The position numbers and the translations under genes were made by a program. The notes under the pieces are model-generated. The model searched no databases. It had not been told where the DNA came from and worked only from the letters and a program-made list of their open reading frames with translations. A stretch of 64,000 nucleotides of DNA from Pseudocercospora fijiensis CIRAD86 (taxonomy: Eukaryota; Ascomycota; Dothideomycetes; Mycosphaerellales; Mycosphaerellaceae): assembly GCF_000340215.1 (NCBI RefSeq), contig NW_006921552.1, positions 186,001 through 250,000 on the forward strand, written 5' to 3'. Below, piece after piece: positions 1 to 11,788 of the stretch; the first letter of the stretch is position 1, and every line of letters begins with the position of its first letter.

Positions 1-1
1 A

Positions 2-1682
2 CGAATTCATTGCCAGTGGTACGGCGCCAGGTCGCCAGACAATGACATCCACGACTTGAGATCATTTGCTACGAACGCTGGCAAAGGAAACGTCTTCATG
101 TTTCTGTGGCAGCAAATCCGAGTCATCAACTGGTGCGAACGCAAAGCCCGCAAACCAAAGAATGAAATCGACTACGTCGAATTGCTTGTGATCAAGAACG
201 GATGCCAGGATCCTGACCTGCTTGACCACGCCTGGCCTTGGCCCAAACACCACCGAAATGACAAGGATGTCGAAAAGATGAGTTCCATTCTGGCTCGATG
301 GGCGCAGAACACAGCTGGTGCGCTTGTGTCCGAGTTGGCGGCAGGAACGTACGAACCGCAGAGCTTGAAGTATCGTGATCCAGACCAGATTTGGACACCA
401 TCATGGTCCGATGCCAGCGGAGAGGATCACGTCAACGTCAGTACATCGAGACAGAACGCTTCTGCGGCACCTTCAGATCCTCAGGCCGCCCAGCCAACAA
501 ACGAGCGCTCTGGAGTAAGTTGTGGTATCAAGCATGAGCGAACTGTACTAACATCTGTACTTCGCAAGCTGTCGAACGTAGCCTCACCTGCTCCACAATT
601 TGAACCTCCACCGGTACCGCTATACCACACTCGACCAAGTACAGCTTCCACCCAACTTCCGCCTTCTCCAACACTTCAGCAACCTCAACCACCTCCTGTA
701 CTGCCACATCGTATGCGGCCTTCGGCATCGAATTCAATCTCCACTCAACATCCCCATGCTCCAGCAGCTCGGCCAAAAGCAGAAACCACCGCTTTGCCGT
801 TTCCAAGCGCCGCTACTCGGCCTCAGTACTATTCCACACCACCGATCCCGGTTGCATCTTCGAGCCAGTATCCATCGGCTTCCAGAGGTCGTACGACACC
901 AGAGCTTGGCGCCATGTCGAAATACGGTGCTCACACATCCTACCACATGCAGCAGCAACACCACACACCTAGGGCGGAGCCAGATTACCCGCATTGGGGC
1001 TTGGAGGAGGGCCCGCAGTTGCGTCAGGGAGCAGTCGAGCTGCAAGGAAATAAGGAGAAGAGACCGGAAATGAAGGAGCGAGAAGTATGGTTCCGAAAGA
1101 AGGAGGAAACCACGAACTTGGAAGCCACACCATATCAGCAGAAGTGGGAGAGCACTGATGAAGAGCAGCGACCAAGTCCGCTTGGACGATCTCAAGTTTC
1201 GTTTCAGCACAACAATATGAACTTGGAAGCCAGACCATATCAGCAGCAGTGGGAGAGCACCGGTGAAGAAGAGCAGCGCCCAAGTCCGCTTCGACGATCT
1301 CGAGTTTCGTTTCAGCACAGCGACATGAACATGCCCCAACCGGGAGACTTTCCGCGCCCAATGCATGGACAGCCGTCACAGCCCAGGACATCTGCCTCGA
1401 CATACTCATCTTATCCTGTCGAAGATCAAGGACGAGCTCATGCTCCGTCTCAGCAGCATGAGATCCCTCAGCCTGGCACGTTTCAGCACTCATACCGCCA
1501 AGCCCCAACCGCAGATCAACGAGCACATGCTCAGCTCCAGACACAGGTATGATGCTCCCACACCTCGTCATCTCTGTTCGTGTTCATCCTCGTACGTTGT
1601 TTGCTGACTTTGGCTCATTCTAAAGTTCACGTTCGACGACGTAGCCGACCAGTTCCTGGACCTGGACCTCAACAAGCCGTGA
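2..1682 (+). CDS. Pro/Gln/Ser-rich protein of unknown function, 5' end outside the window
   Basis: The frame is open from the left edge, so the start codon is upstream. I see two introns. The first, 515-568 (GTAAGT, an ACTAAC branch site, AG), is 54 nt and so does not break the frame. The second, 1547-1625 (GTATGA...AAAG), joins a final exon coding FTFDDVADQFLDL and ending in TGA at 1680-1682. The first ~130 residues are a compact Trp/Cys-containing region that I do not recognise. The rest is disordered and rich in Pro, Gln, Ser and His, with two tandem copies of a 38-residue unit (PYQQ-WEST-EEQRPSPL, about 1110-1330). The style resembles the large minus-strand gene at 4465-7764. No function can be given. 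That it is a real gene is supported by the long frame and good splice signals. Confidence 0.6.
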
Positions 1683-1719
1683 TGGGATGCGCGGGCAGGA
1701 TGAGTTGGGTGATGATTCT

Positions 1720-2148
1720 GTTTCCTCACACCTGTACGTTTTGGAAAAGATTTGTGGGTTTTGGTGGGACATGAGCAGGTGGTTGGATGCTCAAGCATTC
1801 AGGTCATGGCTGAACGGGTATCGGAAACCTTGTATGGTACATCAAAATGAAAGTGAACAACACTGCTCTTCGGCATCTTACATTTTCGTCATTGATCTTG
1901 AACAGCTCATGACTGTCTGCTGGACATGTGTTCTCTTTCCTTACACCTGGACCTTTTGAAAAGATTTGTGGGCTTTGGTGGGACATGAGCAGGTGGTTGG
2001 ATGCCCAAGCATTCAGGTCATGGCTGAACGGGTATCGGAAACCTTGCCAAATGTATGGTACATCAAATTGCAAGTGAACAACACGGCTCTTCAGCATCTT
2101 TCATCTTCGTCATTGATCTTGAACAGCTCATACCTCTCCTGGACATGA
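1720..2148. repeat. 214-bp tandem duplication
   Basis: Two adjacent copies of about 214 bp, for example ggacatgagcaggtgg at 1767 and again at 1981. They differ by scattered substitutions and small indels. The copies lie just downstream of the first gene and both contain frameshifted ORFs, so I see no gene here. The substitutions are not biased to CA/TG to TA, so RIP has not acted on this repeat. Confidence 0.8.
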
Positions 2149-2184
2149 GACTGATTGTCTACGGCATGGCATCTCGCAAGCCAC

Positions 2185-2450
2185 ATCGCGGAATAGGAAG
2201 CCCAATCCACGTCATGATGAGGCGTAAACCAGATCTCTGCCTCAACCTCAGGTATGATGATCCGTGGCAAGACCGGAGCCAGAAGCAATGATATCCTCTT
2301 CCAAGGTCTTCATTAAAGCCGAAGGCTTCTCGCAAACCAGCACGCGGAGCAGGAAGCCCAATCCACATCATGATTATGTAGAGACTGCTGCCTCATCCTC
2401 TGGTGTAATCCGTGGCAAAACCCGAGCCAGAAGCATCAACATCCCTTCCT
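2185..2450. repeat. Degenerate direct repeat, about 130-150 bp, two copies
   Basis: The segment from about 2190 (ggaagcccaatccacgtcat) to 2290 recurs from about 2355 (ggaagcccaatccacatcat) to 2440. Both copies end in a shared stretch around ccgtggcaa / gagccagaagca. Short ORFs cross it, but no frame stays open through both copies. Confidence 0.65.
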
Positions 2451-3370
2451 AAATTCTCCACTGAAGCCGAAGACTTCGATGTGATCGTGGAGGCTGTTGA
2501 GAGGCGCCAGAGCCGATGAACCGCTCACACGCTGGCTACTCACCCAGCAGGGAAAGCCATGCTGTTTGGATCAACATCCCGCCGGCGGGACTGACTGAGC
2601 AAACATCGAAGTTTCCATCATTTATGACTTCTTCAACTCAGCAATTGTGGTCGGAGGTGAGCTCTCTGGTTATCTTCATCCTACGCATACGTGGAAGGGA
2701 TCTCAGGCGAATGGCAAAGTACGGAGAGGGCGGTCTAGGTTGATTGGTAAGAATTGGGTTCAATTAATGGGACAGCTGTGGCTGGGAATTCGGTGTAGCA
2801 GTGGGTTCACGGGATCTATAAGAGCCCACTATCTTCCATTCCCGAGTGGGAGCGTTACCGAGACTCGTATAACTTTTTTCGATATCGAGCTATCTATCCT
2901 CTAAATGTTGGGTGCTGATGGCCCTTGAAGAACCCGAAGCTAGGGAGATGAAGCAAACTTACATTCTCTGTCTGGAACACATGGCTCTTGGTATGGAATG
3001 GCACCGCGCTGTACGTCCTGATGACCCGACTGATTCATAAGCCCCGGCCGAGACCATTTTCGTTCCGCTCCCTCTTGATACAGTTCCAGCATTTTTGACA
3101 GCACCAAACGACTTGAAAAAAAACCAGCGAGAGGCCTGTGTGAAGGTTTCAAGCGAGTCGAGATCTTATCGTGACTGGCTATGGCGCCTGGCACAGAGGG
3201 TACTGTCTTTGGTCACGGCTTCTGCGGGCTCGTTGTTGAACTTCGTGTAGAAAAGCTTCAAAGGTTGCCAACATGGGCATTATCAGCTGATCACGGTCGA
3301 CAGCATAGCCTCAGAAGGACGTCCGATCCATCGAAGAACTGCAGCCTTCTTGCTCAGGTCGGCTGGCACG
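2451..3370. other. Intergenic stretch, nothing recognised
   Basis: Host-type base composition. Only short overlapping ORFs occur on both strands, with no convincing splice pattern, RNA gene or repeat. Confidence 0.5.
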
Positions 3371-4054
3371 TCAAAAGATCTCCGTGGCTGAAGCAATGGA
3401 CATGTGCATGCGGGCCCGGCCATCGAAGAATTCCCAATAGAGCAAGCATAACGAGATGAGCAACTCGAAGTGCTCGACGATTGTAGCGGAGTTGCACATT
3501 GGGGACATGGACAGATGTTTGGCCTTGAATCGTAGAACTTGGCAATGCCGATGCCGATTGATGAAGCTCGGCCGCTGGCGAGATGTCAATATCTTTATCA
3601 GTTCGCCAGGCGACGTTTGCTCTTCATCGAATGGCAAGTGTCTGTGGCAGTGGCAGATAACATCACCGTTCCGCGCAGCGATCTTGGCTTCCGCTGTCCA
3701 CGGAGATCCCGAGAATAACTTCGCTGGTGCTGGTGCGGTTCTTGGCGGAAAATCAGGCAACAACGGAGAGTCTGAAAAGTCCAGGACTGGAGCGCGCTCC
3801 GACGGGGAACGATGTAAAGTTGCTTGACGAAACTGGCCAAGAGCTGAAGGGTCAGCAGTATCGAGGACGGAACAGGTGTGCTGTGCTGTGCTCATTCTCT
3901 CGGCCTCGCTCATCTCTACAGCAACATGTTCGCCGTAAATCATGACGCCGACGTGGAGAGCCGCAGCCTGAGTGTCTCCTCTTTCGGCTGGTCCGCTCGC
4001 TGGTTGGATTTTCGACATGGCCCAAGTTTGGTGGCGTTGGCGAAGGAGGGGTCT

Positions 4055-4101
<47 letters not shown>

Positions 4102-4288
4102 AATGATGATGATGATGATGATGATAATGATGATGATGATGATGGCAAGTGAAGAGTTTGACGTGTGCGAGGCGAGCTTCTGGGAGGAGGGTGAGATCAC
4201 GAAGCTTGGTGTAAAGAAAATCGAGGCCGTTATCATTTGCTAAGATACCTGAAGTCCGAAATCTTGCGTCCCTTCTCTTTTTTGTCAC
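3371..4288 (-). CDS. Doubtful ORF with a poly-His tract from a trinucleotide repeat
   Basis: A 305-codon open frame from ATG (4288) to a stop at 3371. Residues ~50-80 are almost all histidine with a few tyrosines, encoded by the ATG/CAT microsatellite at 4055-4144. The remainder shows no domain I recognise. A repeat-driven frame of this size can stay open by chance; the plus strand has shorter ORFs across the same segment. It is the longest frame here but only weakly supported as a gene. Confidence 0.3.
4055..4144. repeat. (ATG)n trinucleotide microsatellite
   Basis: About 30 units of atg/gat, interrupted twice by ata. It reads as poly-Met on one strand and poly-His on the other. Confidence 0.95.
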
Positions 4289-4464
4289 CCGACGATGATC
4301 TTTTCCACGTTTTTTGCTCCCATCTCAAGACGTCCACCTCCTCGGAAGCTACCGAAAGTGTGTTGTGGAAAAGACGTGCTTGATGTCAGTGAGTCATTGA
4401 AAGGCAGGCAAGATGGTGTGACAAGGAATTCCTGCTTACAGACGTGGATGGTGGGTGTGGGCTC

Positions 4465-7400
4465 CTACAAAGCCTCTTCTAGTCCAGTGCCGAAGTTCGT
4501 AGGCATCTGCGCTGGCTGTTGATGAGCGGCAACAAGGACTGGAGTCCGCGGCATTGGAGCACGGGCTGAGCTGTGCGCAGCGTCTTCGTTGATGAATGGA
4601 TTGTGCAGACGCTGATTGTGCTGAGATGAAGGCATAGCTGGAATTGACTGCGGCTGTGACTGTGTGACTGGTTGTGTGGAATCTGGTGAACGGAATTCGA
4701 GGCCATGGATCATGTTCGGACCATCACCGGCGTAAGGGATAGGTGTGCATTGTCCGAGAGCATGAAGTAGGCGTGGAGCGAAGTCCCAAGGAGGAGGATT
4801 CCCAGCTGACGGAACCTGAACAGACGCTGGTGGAGCTGTCTGTGCTTGCGCGCGCATCGGAGGCATGTCGGATTGCTGAGAGATCTCTTCCTTGGCACCC
4901 ACCTGGGCTGACGACAGTTCACTCAAAGTTTGTGGAGAAATCGATTGAGCAGGCTCGATCAGAGATGCACTCTCCAAACCTGCAGCGTGAGCTGTCGTAG
5001 CTGGCATAGACTGGACCTGGAGGTGATTGGGGGGAATCGGCATGTGATTTTCAGCGTGAGCTGTCGTAGCTGGCATGGGCTTTGGGTTCTGGAGCTGGAG
5101 GTGATCCGGCGTAATGACCATGTGATTGTGAGCGGCCTGCGGTGGCATGAATCCGGTATGAGCAGAATGCATGCCAAAGCTCAGCGGACGCATACCAGAC
5201 AATGCCGCATCGCTTGATGCCTCAGTTGACATGGTGTGAACTTGACGAGAGTGTGCCGTGGCTGGGACAGAGTGTTTTACTGCCTGTTCTGGGTTCGACA
5301 TCGGATGAGTAGACTGTGGGCCGTGGTGAAGCGGGAGCAAGTCCTGGGAAGTCGGAGTGCCGGCGGTCTGCGCAGGAGGTGGATGAGTCTGGGACGAATC
5401 TGGTCGGACAACTTGCTCTCGGTTGGGCGCTGGGTAAGCAGATTGTGATCCATAGTGCATCTGCTGCACGTCGTGGGAAGTCGAAGTGCCGGCGGTCTGC
5501 GCAGGAGGTGGATGAGCCTGGGACGAATCTGGTCGCACAACTTGCTCTCGGTTGGGCGCTGGGTGAGCGAATTGTGATCCATAGTGCATCTGCTGCACGT
5601 CGTGGGAAGTCGAAGTGCCGGCGGTCTGCGCAGGAGGTGGATTACTCTGGGACGATTTTGGTCGGGCAACTTGCACTTGGCTGGGCGCTAGGTGAGTGAA
5701 TTGTGATCCACAGTGCAGCTTCTGAAAGCCTTGAAGAGTGGCAGCGCTTGCGACCTGGGCAGGCGGTGTGTGTGTCTGCGGTGGCGGATTTGGTCGAGCC
5801 TGTTCCTGGCTGGGAACTGGGTGAGAATACTGCAGGTCACGGCCAAATTGGTGAGGGTCGCGAGAAGTATGGGTATGACTTGATTGTGTGGACGATGGAT
5901 GAAGCTGGCGATAATTTGGCGGATGTGGTTCCGAGGCTCCGGGAGCCTGCTCTTGCTTGATCATCGGCTGAGCAGGCTGCGAGCCGTAATCTGGCCGATG
6001 AAAGGCATGAAGAGCTGCATCAATGCTTGCCAAATAAGGCTGTTGAGGATGGGCAGCAGGAGCAGATGGAACCATTCCATCCAGCCGCGAGGGAGAACGC
6101 AGAATGCCCTCTCTTCTCAGGCGCAGAATGTCTTCGACTTGATCAGGCGGGATGTGACGAGAAAGATTCTCCCGCAGGCGCTGCTCTTCCAAGGGGGATG
6201 CCGCCAAGGTCTGCTCTTCTTGCTTGACCGCCGACGCTACTGGGCCCAGGTTCCATCCGGCCAGGGTGGCCGTCAACGACTCCTCCGGGTCGTCGAGCAG
6301 GGATGAGCGTGGCGGCTTGACAGCGGTCGTTGGGTGGTTTGAGTGAGAAACACTGGGCTTCTCCAGGGCTCCACCATGCGACGTGGAAGTATCTGGCGAG
6401 GCGGGATCGCCGTAATTGTATCCATACTTTGGCGGAGAGGCGACCATGTGGTGAGCATGAGCAGTTCGTGTGTGCGGAGTAGAGGAGGAGGCGGCTTGGT
6501 GGTATGGAGTTGCAGAATGGCCAGCGGAAGGTGATGGCGAGTAGAAAGCGCCGTAGGCTTCTTCATGCTTTCGTGAAGGTGTAACTGGCTGGTATTGATG
6601 TTGAGTCGAGTAAGACATGGCCTGACCGTGTGGAGCGCCACCAGAAGAGGCTTGTGATGGTGGCGAGAAGGAAGCGCTATGACCTCGTCCATACTGTTGT
6701 GTAGAGCTGAATGGTCGATATGGATGTTGATTTCCAGTTGAAGGCACCACCGAAGATGCTGGCGTAGAGAAAGCACTGTAGACTCCTCCATACTCTGGTG
6801 AAGAAGACACGGCTTGATATGATCTGCTGGAAGACTGCGGAGTGACAGGTGCACCATACGGACCGAGCTGACCTGGCGATGCTGGCGATGCTGGCGATGC
6901 CGGAAATGACCAGTGAGGTGAGGCATACGGGGGACTGTGGTAAGAGGCAGGGTATGCCGCGATATACGATGCAGGATTGACTGAGGTAGCGGCAGGCTTC
7001 TTTGTCTTTGGAGCTTTGGAAACACACTGGCTCAGCTGGGCGACGACGTGCTTGGTCACAGAGTTTGCCGATAAGTTTGACATGTTCTTGATCCTCTTGA
7101 AAGACCGCCCACATTCGTTGTGTTGCCGCAGCACAAGTCCACCCTGGATGGATCTGGAAAAGGAGAAGTCAGGCTCGCGGACGGCCTTGATCAGAGCTTC
7201 AGAGACCAAGATCTCATACTGAAGCTTGTTGCCCAGTTTGCCGACACAGTTTTCTGTGATCAATCCTGTAGTCTTGGTCTGATCGATGTTGCTAGTGATC
7301 CACGAGACAATCTTGGTGACGCAGGCTTTGGCAACGCGCAGTCCCAAATGCATGGGAACATTCAGGTCGGAGCAGAGCTGGAGCAGTTGCGAAGGCGTAG

Positions 7401-7764
7401 GAACATTCTTGCTGGAGTAGCCGTGCTGAATGGCGCTCTTGAACATGACGGTCTTCTGCTGGTCGGTCCATGATGCGTTTGCCCTGCCAATAGATGTGCC
7501 GCGAAGTTGGCCAATGGTCAGACCGGCGAAGACGGCGACGAAGTCTTCTGGATCACTGTCGGTAGAGCTGTCGGACTCAACGTTAGAGTCCTCCGTGTCG
7601 GAATCGTAAGTCTTGGACTGCGAGCGTGAGTTTCTTGCGAGCGTGAGTATACATTGTCGAAACACCAACCGAGCGAAGCTTGCGTGCCGACATAATGGGC
7701 GGCGCCGATGTGTCTGCAATACGTGTGAGTGTTCCGATGCGAAGAGGAGGTGAGAGAAGAACAA
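4465..7764 (-). CDS. Large Pro/Gln/Ser/His-rich protein of unknown function
   Basis: One 1,099-codon frame, the longest in the window. Residues ~50-75 are an acidic Ser/Asp/Glu stretch. Residues ~85-265 form a compact region (SWTDQQKTVMFKSAI, then Cys-containing helices) that could be a folded domain, but I do not recognise it. From ~270 to the C-terminus the chain is disordered and rich in Pro, Gln, Ser and His. Three to four tandem 43-residue units (129-bp DNA period, copies beginning near 5341, 5470 and 5599) carry the core HPPPAQTAGTSTS. The first ~50 residues look like read-through of an intron or 5' UTR: CGCTCGCAG just upstream of TCCAAGACTTAC could be a splice acceptor, so the true start may be upstream. 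A nuclear or regulatory role would be a guess. Confidence 0.6.
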   Translation of the reverse strand: MFFSHLLFASEHSHVLQTHRRRPLCRHASFARLVFRQCILTLARNSRSQSKTYDSDTEDSNVESDSSTDSDPEDFVAVFAGLTIGQLRGTSIGRANASWTDQQKTVMFKSAIQHGYSSKNVPTPSQLLQLCSDLNVPMHLGLRVAKACVTKIVSWITSNIDQTKTTGLITENCVGKLGNKLQYEILVSEALIKAVREPDFSFSRSIQGGLVLRQHNECGRSFKRIKNMSNLSANSVTKHVVAQLSQCVSKAPKTKKPAATSVNPASYIAAYPASYHSPPYASPHWSFPASPASPASPGQLGPYGAPVTPQSSSRSYQAVSSSPEYGGVYSAFSTPASSVVPSTGNQHPYRPFSSTQQYGRGHSASFSPPSQASSGGAPHGQAMSYSTQHQYQPVTPSRKHEEAYGAFYSPSPSAGHSATPYHQAASSSTPHTRTAHAHHMVASPPKYGYNYGDPASPDTSTSHGGALEKPSVSHSNHPTTAVKPPRSSLLDDPEESLTATLAGWNLGPVASAVKQEEQTLAASPLEEQRLRENLSRHIPPDQVEDILRLRREGILRSPSRLDGMVPSAPAAHPQQPYLASIDAALHAFHRPDYGSQPAQPMIKQEQAPGASEPHPPNYRQLHPSSTQSSHTHTSRDPHQFGRDLQYSHPVPSQEQARPNPPPQTHTPPAQVASAATLQGFQKLHCGSQFTHLAPSQVQVARPKSSQSNPPPAQTAGTSTSHDVQQMHYGSQFAHPAPNREQVVRPDSSQAHPPPAQTAGTSTSHDVQQMHYGSQSAYPAPNREQVVRPDSSQTHPPPAQTAGTPTSQDLLPLHHGPQSTHPMSNPEQAVKHSVPATAHSRQVHTMSTEASSDAALSGMRPLSFGMHSAHTGFMPPQAAHNHMVITPDHLQLQNPKPMPATTAHAENHMPIPPNHLQVQSMPATTAHAAGLESASLIEPAQSISPQTLSELSSAQVGAKEEISQQSDMPPMRAQAQTAPPASVQVPSAGNPPPWDFAPRLLHALGQCTPIPYAGDGPNMIHGLEFRSPDSTQPVTQSQPQSIPAMPSSQHNQRLHNPFINEDAAHSSARAPMPRTPVLVAAHQQPAQMPTNFGTGLEEAL
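5341..5730. repeat. 129-bp coding minisatellite, about 3 copies
   Basis: Units beginning gtcctgggaagtcggagtgc (5341), then gtcgtgggaagtcgaagtgc at 5470 and 5599. The period of exactly 129 bp (43 codons) preserves the minus-strand frame, so copy number can change without a frameshift. Confidence 0.9.
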
Positions 7765-10700
7765 GCAGTTGTGAAATGGGAATTCAAAGAAGATGTACCC
7801 AGAGCATCATTTACTGGTCCAAGTATCTGTGGACAGAGAATGATGGCGGGGTGCAAGGATGATGAGGGTGCCAGAAGACGTTTGCAGGTGGTGAGAGAGG
7901 TCTTGGCGGACGGCTTGCTTTGGACATGGCCTTGCAAAATGCAATGGCGGACAGGAGTGCATAGGTCGATGTAGAGAAAGAGCGATTTGCCAGTCAGCAA
8001 GCAGAGACTCAAAAAACAAGCCGAATGCCTTGGTCCGATCCAGGTAGATGAAGGTGTGGTATTCTCTCGTGCAGGGAGCGCAGCGCTGGGCTGCAGCAAT
8101 GGGCGCCGGCGTTCTGGCGCTGAAGAGCGAACTCCACAGCTGCTGCTGGAGGACATGTAGTCCTCTTCATCGCGTCATCAAAACAACTGCGGCCACTGCC
8201 CAGCCGTCTCCGAGAAGTTCGCGTTCTTCGTAACGTACTGGAGAAGCTGGTAGGCTGGTCGCTCGGCTTCGGCGAAGCTACCGACAACTTCTCTGTGAAA
8301 GCTATGACTGAACGAGCGATCAGTTGTCATATGCCCACCAATACCATTGAATCAGGCCACGAGTCACCATTCCCTGCCAGCAGAAGCGGTCGACAACAGT
8401 ACTTATCGCCATCTTGGTATCGCGCGCCTCAAGCCCTCCAACTCTTCAAACACAGGCAATGGCGGCATGCCACGAGTTGATGCTGTCTGCATGTATTCCA
8501 TTCACCTCTGCAACATCTTGCTCGTAATCTTGGCGATGTCTCTCCCTCTTTCAGCGCGTCTTGTCGAGTTCAGGGTGCTGGCGCTGGGCTGGCGCTGGCG
8601 CTGGCGCTGGATTTACGCTCGCGGAGTGCGGGTGCCATGAAGCGCAGCGCATGGCCGAAGCTTTCGCCATCATGCACACGGTCTCAGTACGGCGCGCACG
8701 GAGGACAAGGCGTTCGACTCCCTCATGGAGACAGATACAGACTATGCCACAGGTGCCGTGCCGCGGGTGAAGCTCAACTTTGGCGATGTGCTTGCGAGAA
8801 GTGGTGGGAAGACACTAGGCCAAATGCCATTGTCGTCGGCGGTGGATTGTTGGAGACATGCCAGAGGCTTCGCTGGCTGTCTTTGGTTTGCTGTAGATGT
8901 CGGTCGTAAGGTGTGGTAGGTGTGGTGGGTGTGAGTGGGAAACGTTGTCGTTGCTGACAACTTCGAAGTCGAGTCGTGCCAAGGGAAATGTGGACAAGGA
9001 TGCGAGAACAGCCGCAGTGCCCGCTGCCCGCTGGTCGTCCTCCACCAATCTCAACCTCACTGAATCACCAACCTTTTGAAGCCTCAAATCTAGTGGTGTG
9101 GACACTATTGAGCTCTCGTTTTGTAGCGCCGAACGAGGGCTATCCAGCAGTTGATGGTAGAGACTCGGCGAAGGCCAGGCCGCCATTTGCCTGGCAAGTG
9201 AGTGCCTGAGTGCCGTTTTGTCAGACGCGACTCTCTGCTTCTTCCCACCGCACATCCACACTTGAGTATTCTACTGACCTGCATACCTGCCTGGCCTGGC
9301 CTGGCCTGGCCTACGCGCTGCAATTTCATTCGCAATCCGAGCCACGCCATGCCGCGCTACATCGAACGAGCCGCCGTCTTTTTCGATCAACATGTCTTCC
9401 CCGACTCCTCCGAGCAGCTTCCTCGACCTTCTCCGATAGCGATGACACCAACGAATGACCTTCACGCCGCTCCATTAAACATTGCAGCACTTTGCCAACA
9501 ATCCCAGCTCCCGGGACTTTCGCAAAACTGCTAGATCGCGAAGCAGTACGATGCAGGAAGCAGCAGCATGTGGCATATGCGTACAGAAAGCGAAGCACTG
9601 CAAGAGTCAGCCTATTCCGATGTAGCACGCACAATGTCGAGAGGACCACGGTAGAGCTCGCGAGGCTAAGCAGATTCCGAATTTGAAGACTAGAGCTGTC
9701 TCCTGCATCCCATCCAATCCTCCAGCGATACCTGATCTGTCAGGGCATCTCTTTTTGGACGTGAGCTTGACATGTATCCCAAGATCGATGCCATGCGCCA
9801 TGACATGATGCTGCGGAATTTCAATTTGAGCACTACTGGGACCTTTGAGCCCACCAATTTTGCTTGTTGCCATGCAGCAGTCCGCCTATCGTTCTGGCCT
9901 CAACAGCGTATAGGACCGCAATGCCGCCGGAGGACTTTCGGCAATGTACAGACATCATTTTGAGGGCTTTGTTGTCACGCTCTTCGCCCATGATGTTACG
10001 GGTATTGGAACGACAAGAGCCATCCGAGGCGGCAAAGGATGGGGGAGAGATCCCAACAGACAGGTTGGCATCGAGAGATGAGCCATGCGAGGCGGCAAGG
10101 GATATGCGGATCGAGATCGGATTCCCCAACAGATGGGTTGGCATGCGAATTTGACCTCGAAGGATGCTGAGCGCGGCGAGCGTTGGTCATGAGTTCAAGA
10201 CGCGGCGAACTACTAGCTTTGCATACTGATTGTGGCCATGCTCGTGAAAATTGGAGAAGTCCGTAGTCCGAATGACTTCCTTCAGACTCCTCTCCATGTC
10301 TACCGCAAAAAGAGTGTCAGCCTTCTACTCACGACTTCCATTATGCATGACCGAGGTAAGACTTACGATACTGTAACCTTGAATCCTGGACAAGATCACG
10401 ATATGCTGCTTCGCTCTTCGATATCGTTCTGGAAAGTCCAAGATTGCAGAAGAAAACTTGCCGTATCAGCCTGCCATTGAACCTACCGGCACCCATGCAG
10501 CTCTGATCACTCTTGGCCCGCGGTCTTTGAGTTTCATAGTTAGCATGCGCTTACCGTAGCCGCTGAGAAGCGAACGATCGACAGCCGTCACTTGACCTGG
10601 CAGGACCTTTCACGCCATACATATTCCGTCGGGAAGTGCAGCGACACCTCATCAATGCTGTGGCTAAGTACCACTCCGAGCTCGTCAAGCACACCAGACC

Positions 10701-10980
10701 GCGATGAGACAGCAAGGTAGCCACGATTAGCCCGTCTGCGCTCCATAGTCGCCTATACAACTTGTCGCTTCGTGGAAAGATCTCTGCCAAAATAAACATT
10801 GGATGAATAGTCATCTAGAAAGTACGAGGATGATAATGTTCGTAGTCTAGTCAGAGGGAGATGTGAATGCTGGTCCTCGTCGGTAGTTGACGCTACGAGG
10901 AGAAAGTGCATGCAATAGTCTCCGATACATAATGCATACCCTTGCAGATTGAACGCCAGACACAGCAAGCACCTTCGATT
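7765..10980. other. Host DNA with only short, unsupported ORFs
   Basis: Many overlapping ORFs of 60-210 codons on both strands, none with recognisable domains or a coherent exon series. Small simple repeats occur: ggcgctggcgctgg near 8580-8615, tggcctggcctggcctgg near 9293-9313, and a ~66-bp imperfect duplication around 10,015-10,145 (gaggcggcaa...ggttggcat). There may be undetected multi-exon genes, but I cannot support one. Confidence 0.4.
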
Positions 10981-11014
10981 CTTGTTGCTCTTACAACCCT
11001 GGACTTGATATGGT

Positions 11015-11440
11015 AGGCGGATTACTTGTGTGGTGCATAGGAGTCAGACCGGCGGAGTTGCATGCTTCGCGAGGATGGAAATGATAGAAGGCGGATTACT
11101 TCCGTAGTGCATAGGAATCAGACCAGTGTAGTTGCTCTGGCGACCCAAGAGTTGAAATGGAAGGCGGGTTTCTTCTGTGCGGCAGAGGAATCAGACCAGT
11201 GTAGTTGCCTGCTTCGGGGGGATTGAATTGATGGCTTCTGTGCTGCATAGGAATCAGGCTTGGGTGGTTGCCTACATCGTGCGGATTGAACTGAGACTGC
11301 ACCTGCCAAGGTCCTTGTTGAGGAGAGGCTTCTAGAGAGGCAGGCACTCCAGAGCGCCTCGGGAGTCACACGGCAGGCGGATTACTTCTATGCTGCATAG
11401 GAATCAGGCCCATGGACTTGCCTGCATCGCACAGACTGGG
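11015..11440. repeat. About five degenerate ~75-bp repeats (former coding minisatellite)
   Basis: The unit ggcggattacttctgtgctgcataggaatcagaccagtgtagttgcctgc, in variants, recurs from about 11,015 to 11,430. On the minus strand it encodes a unit with a core like GLIPMQHRSNPP. The minus frame is interrupted by a TGA near 11,372 and by a frameshift. It resembles the repeat blocks of the two large Pro/Gln-rich genes and may be a decayed relative. Confidence 0.7.
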
Positions 11441-11600
11441 TTGATGCTGCACCTGCCTTGACGAGACGACTTCCGGAGAGGTAGGCACTGTAGATGGAGT
11501 GCCTGAGAAGGAGGTTGAGTCGGGATGAGGTGGAACTTGGGGCTGAAATCTTGAGAGGGGCCGATGATGTCTTCATTCGTTCATTTACGATCGCAAACGG
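11096..11600 (-). pseudogene. Fragments of a repeat-containing protein gene
   Basis: Minus-strand frames covering the ~75-bp repeats (11,096-11,347) and a Ser/Pro-rich stretch upstream (to about 11,576) read as one protein only if a TGA and a frame change are ignored. No domain is recognised. It could also be exons of a gene whose introns I have not resolved. Confidence 0.3.
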
Positions 11601-11788
11601 ACGAGCGAGTGGGTGAGACTGGCATGTGACTCTTCACCCATACAGTGGTGCATCGCGGCAGTCCCTTACTCCTCCCCCGTTTGCGTCAAGAAGGCCGCCA
11701 CGATGCAGAATCGACAGAATGAGGCACCGACAATGCTTTCTTCAGGCCTTTCTCCGGGAACTGGATGCAAGGGACCAACGTCTTCATA

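Noticed and set aside
3878..4243. ORFs with poly-Met or poly-Ile runs
   Set aside because: They arise from reading the (ATG)n microsatellite in other frames.
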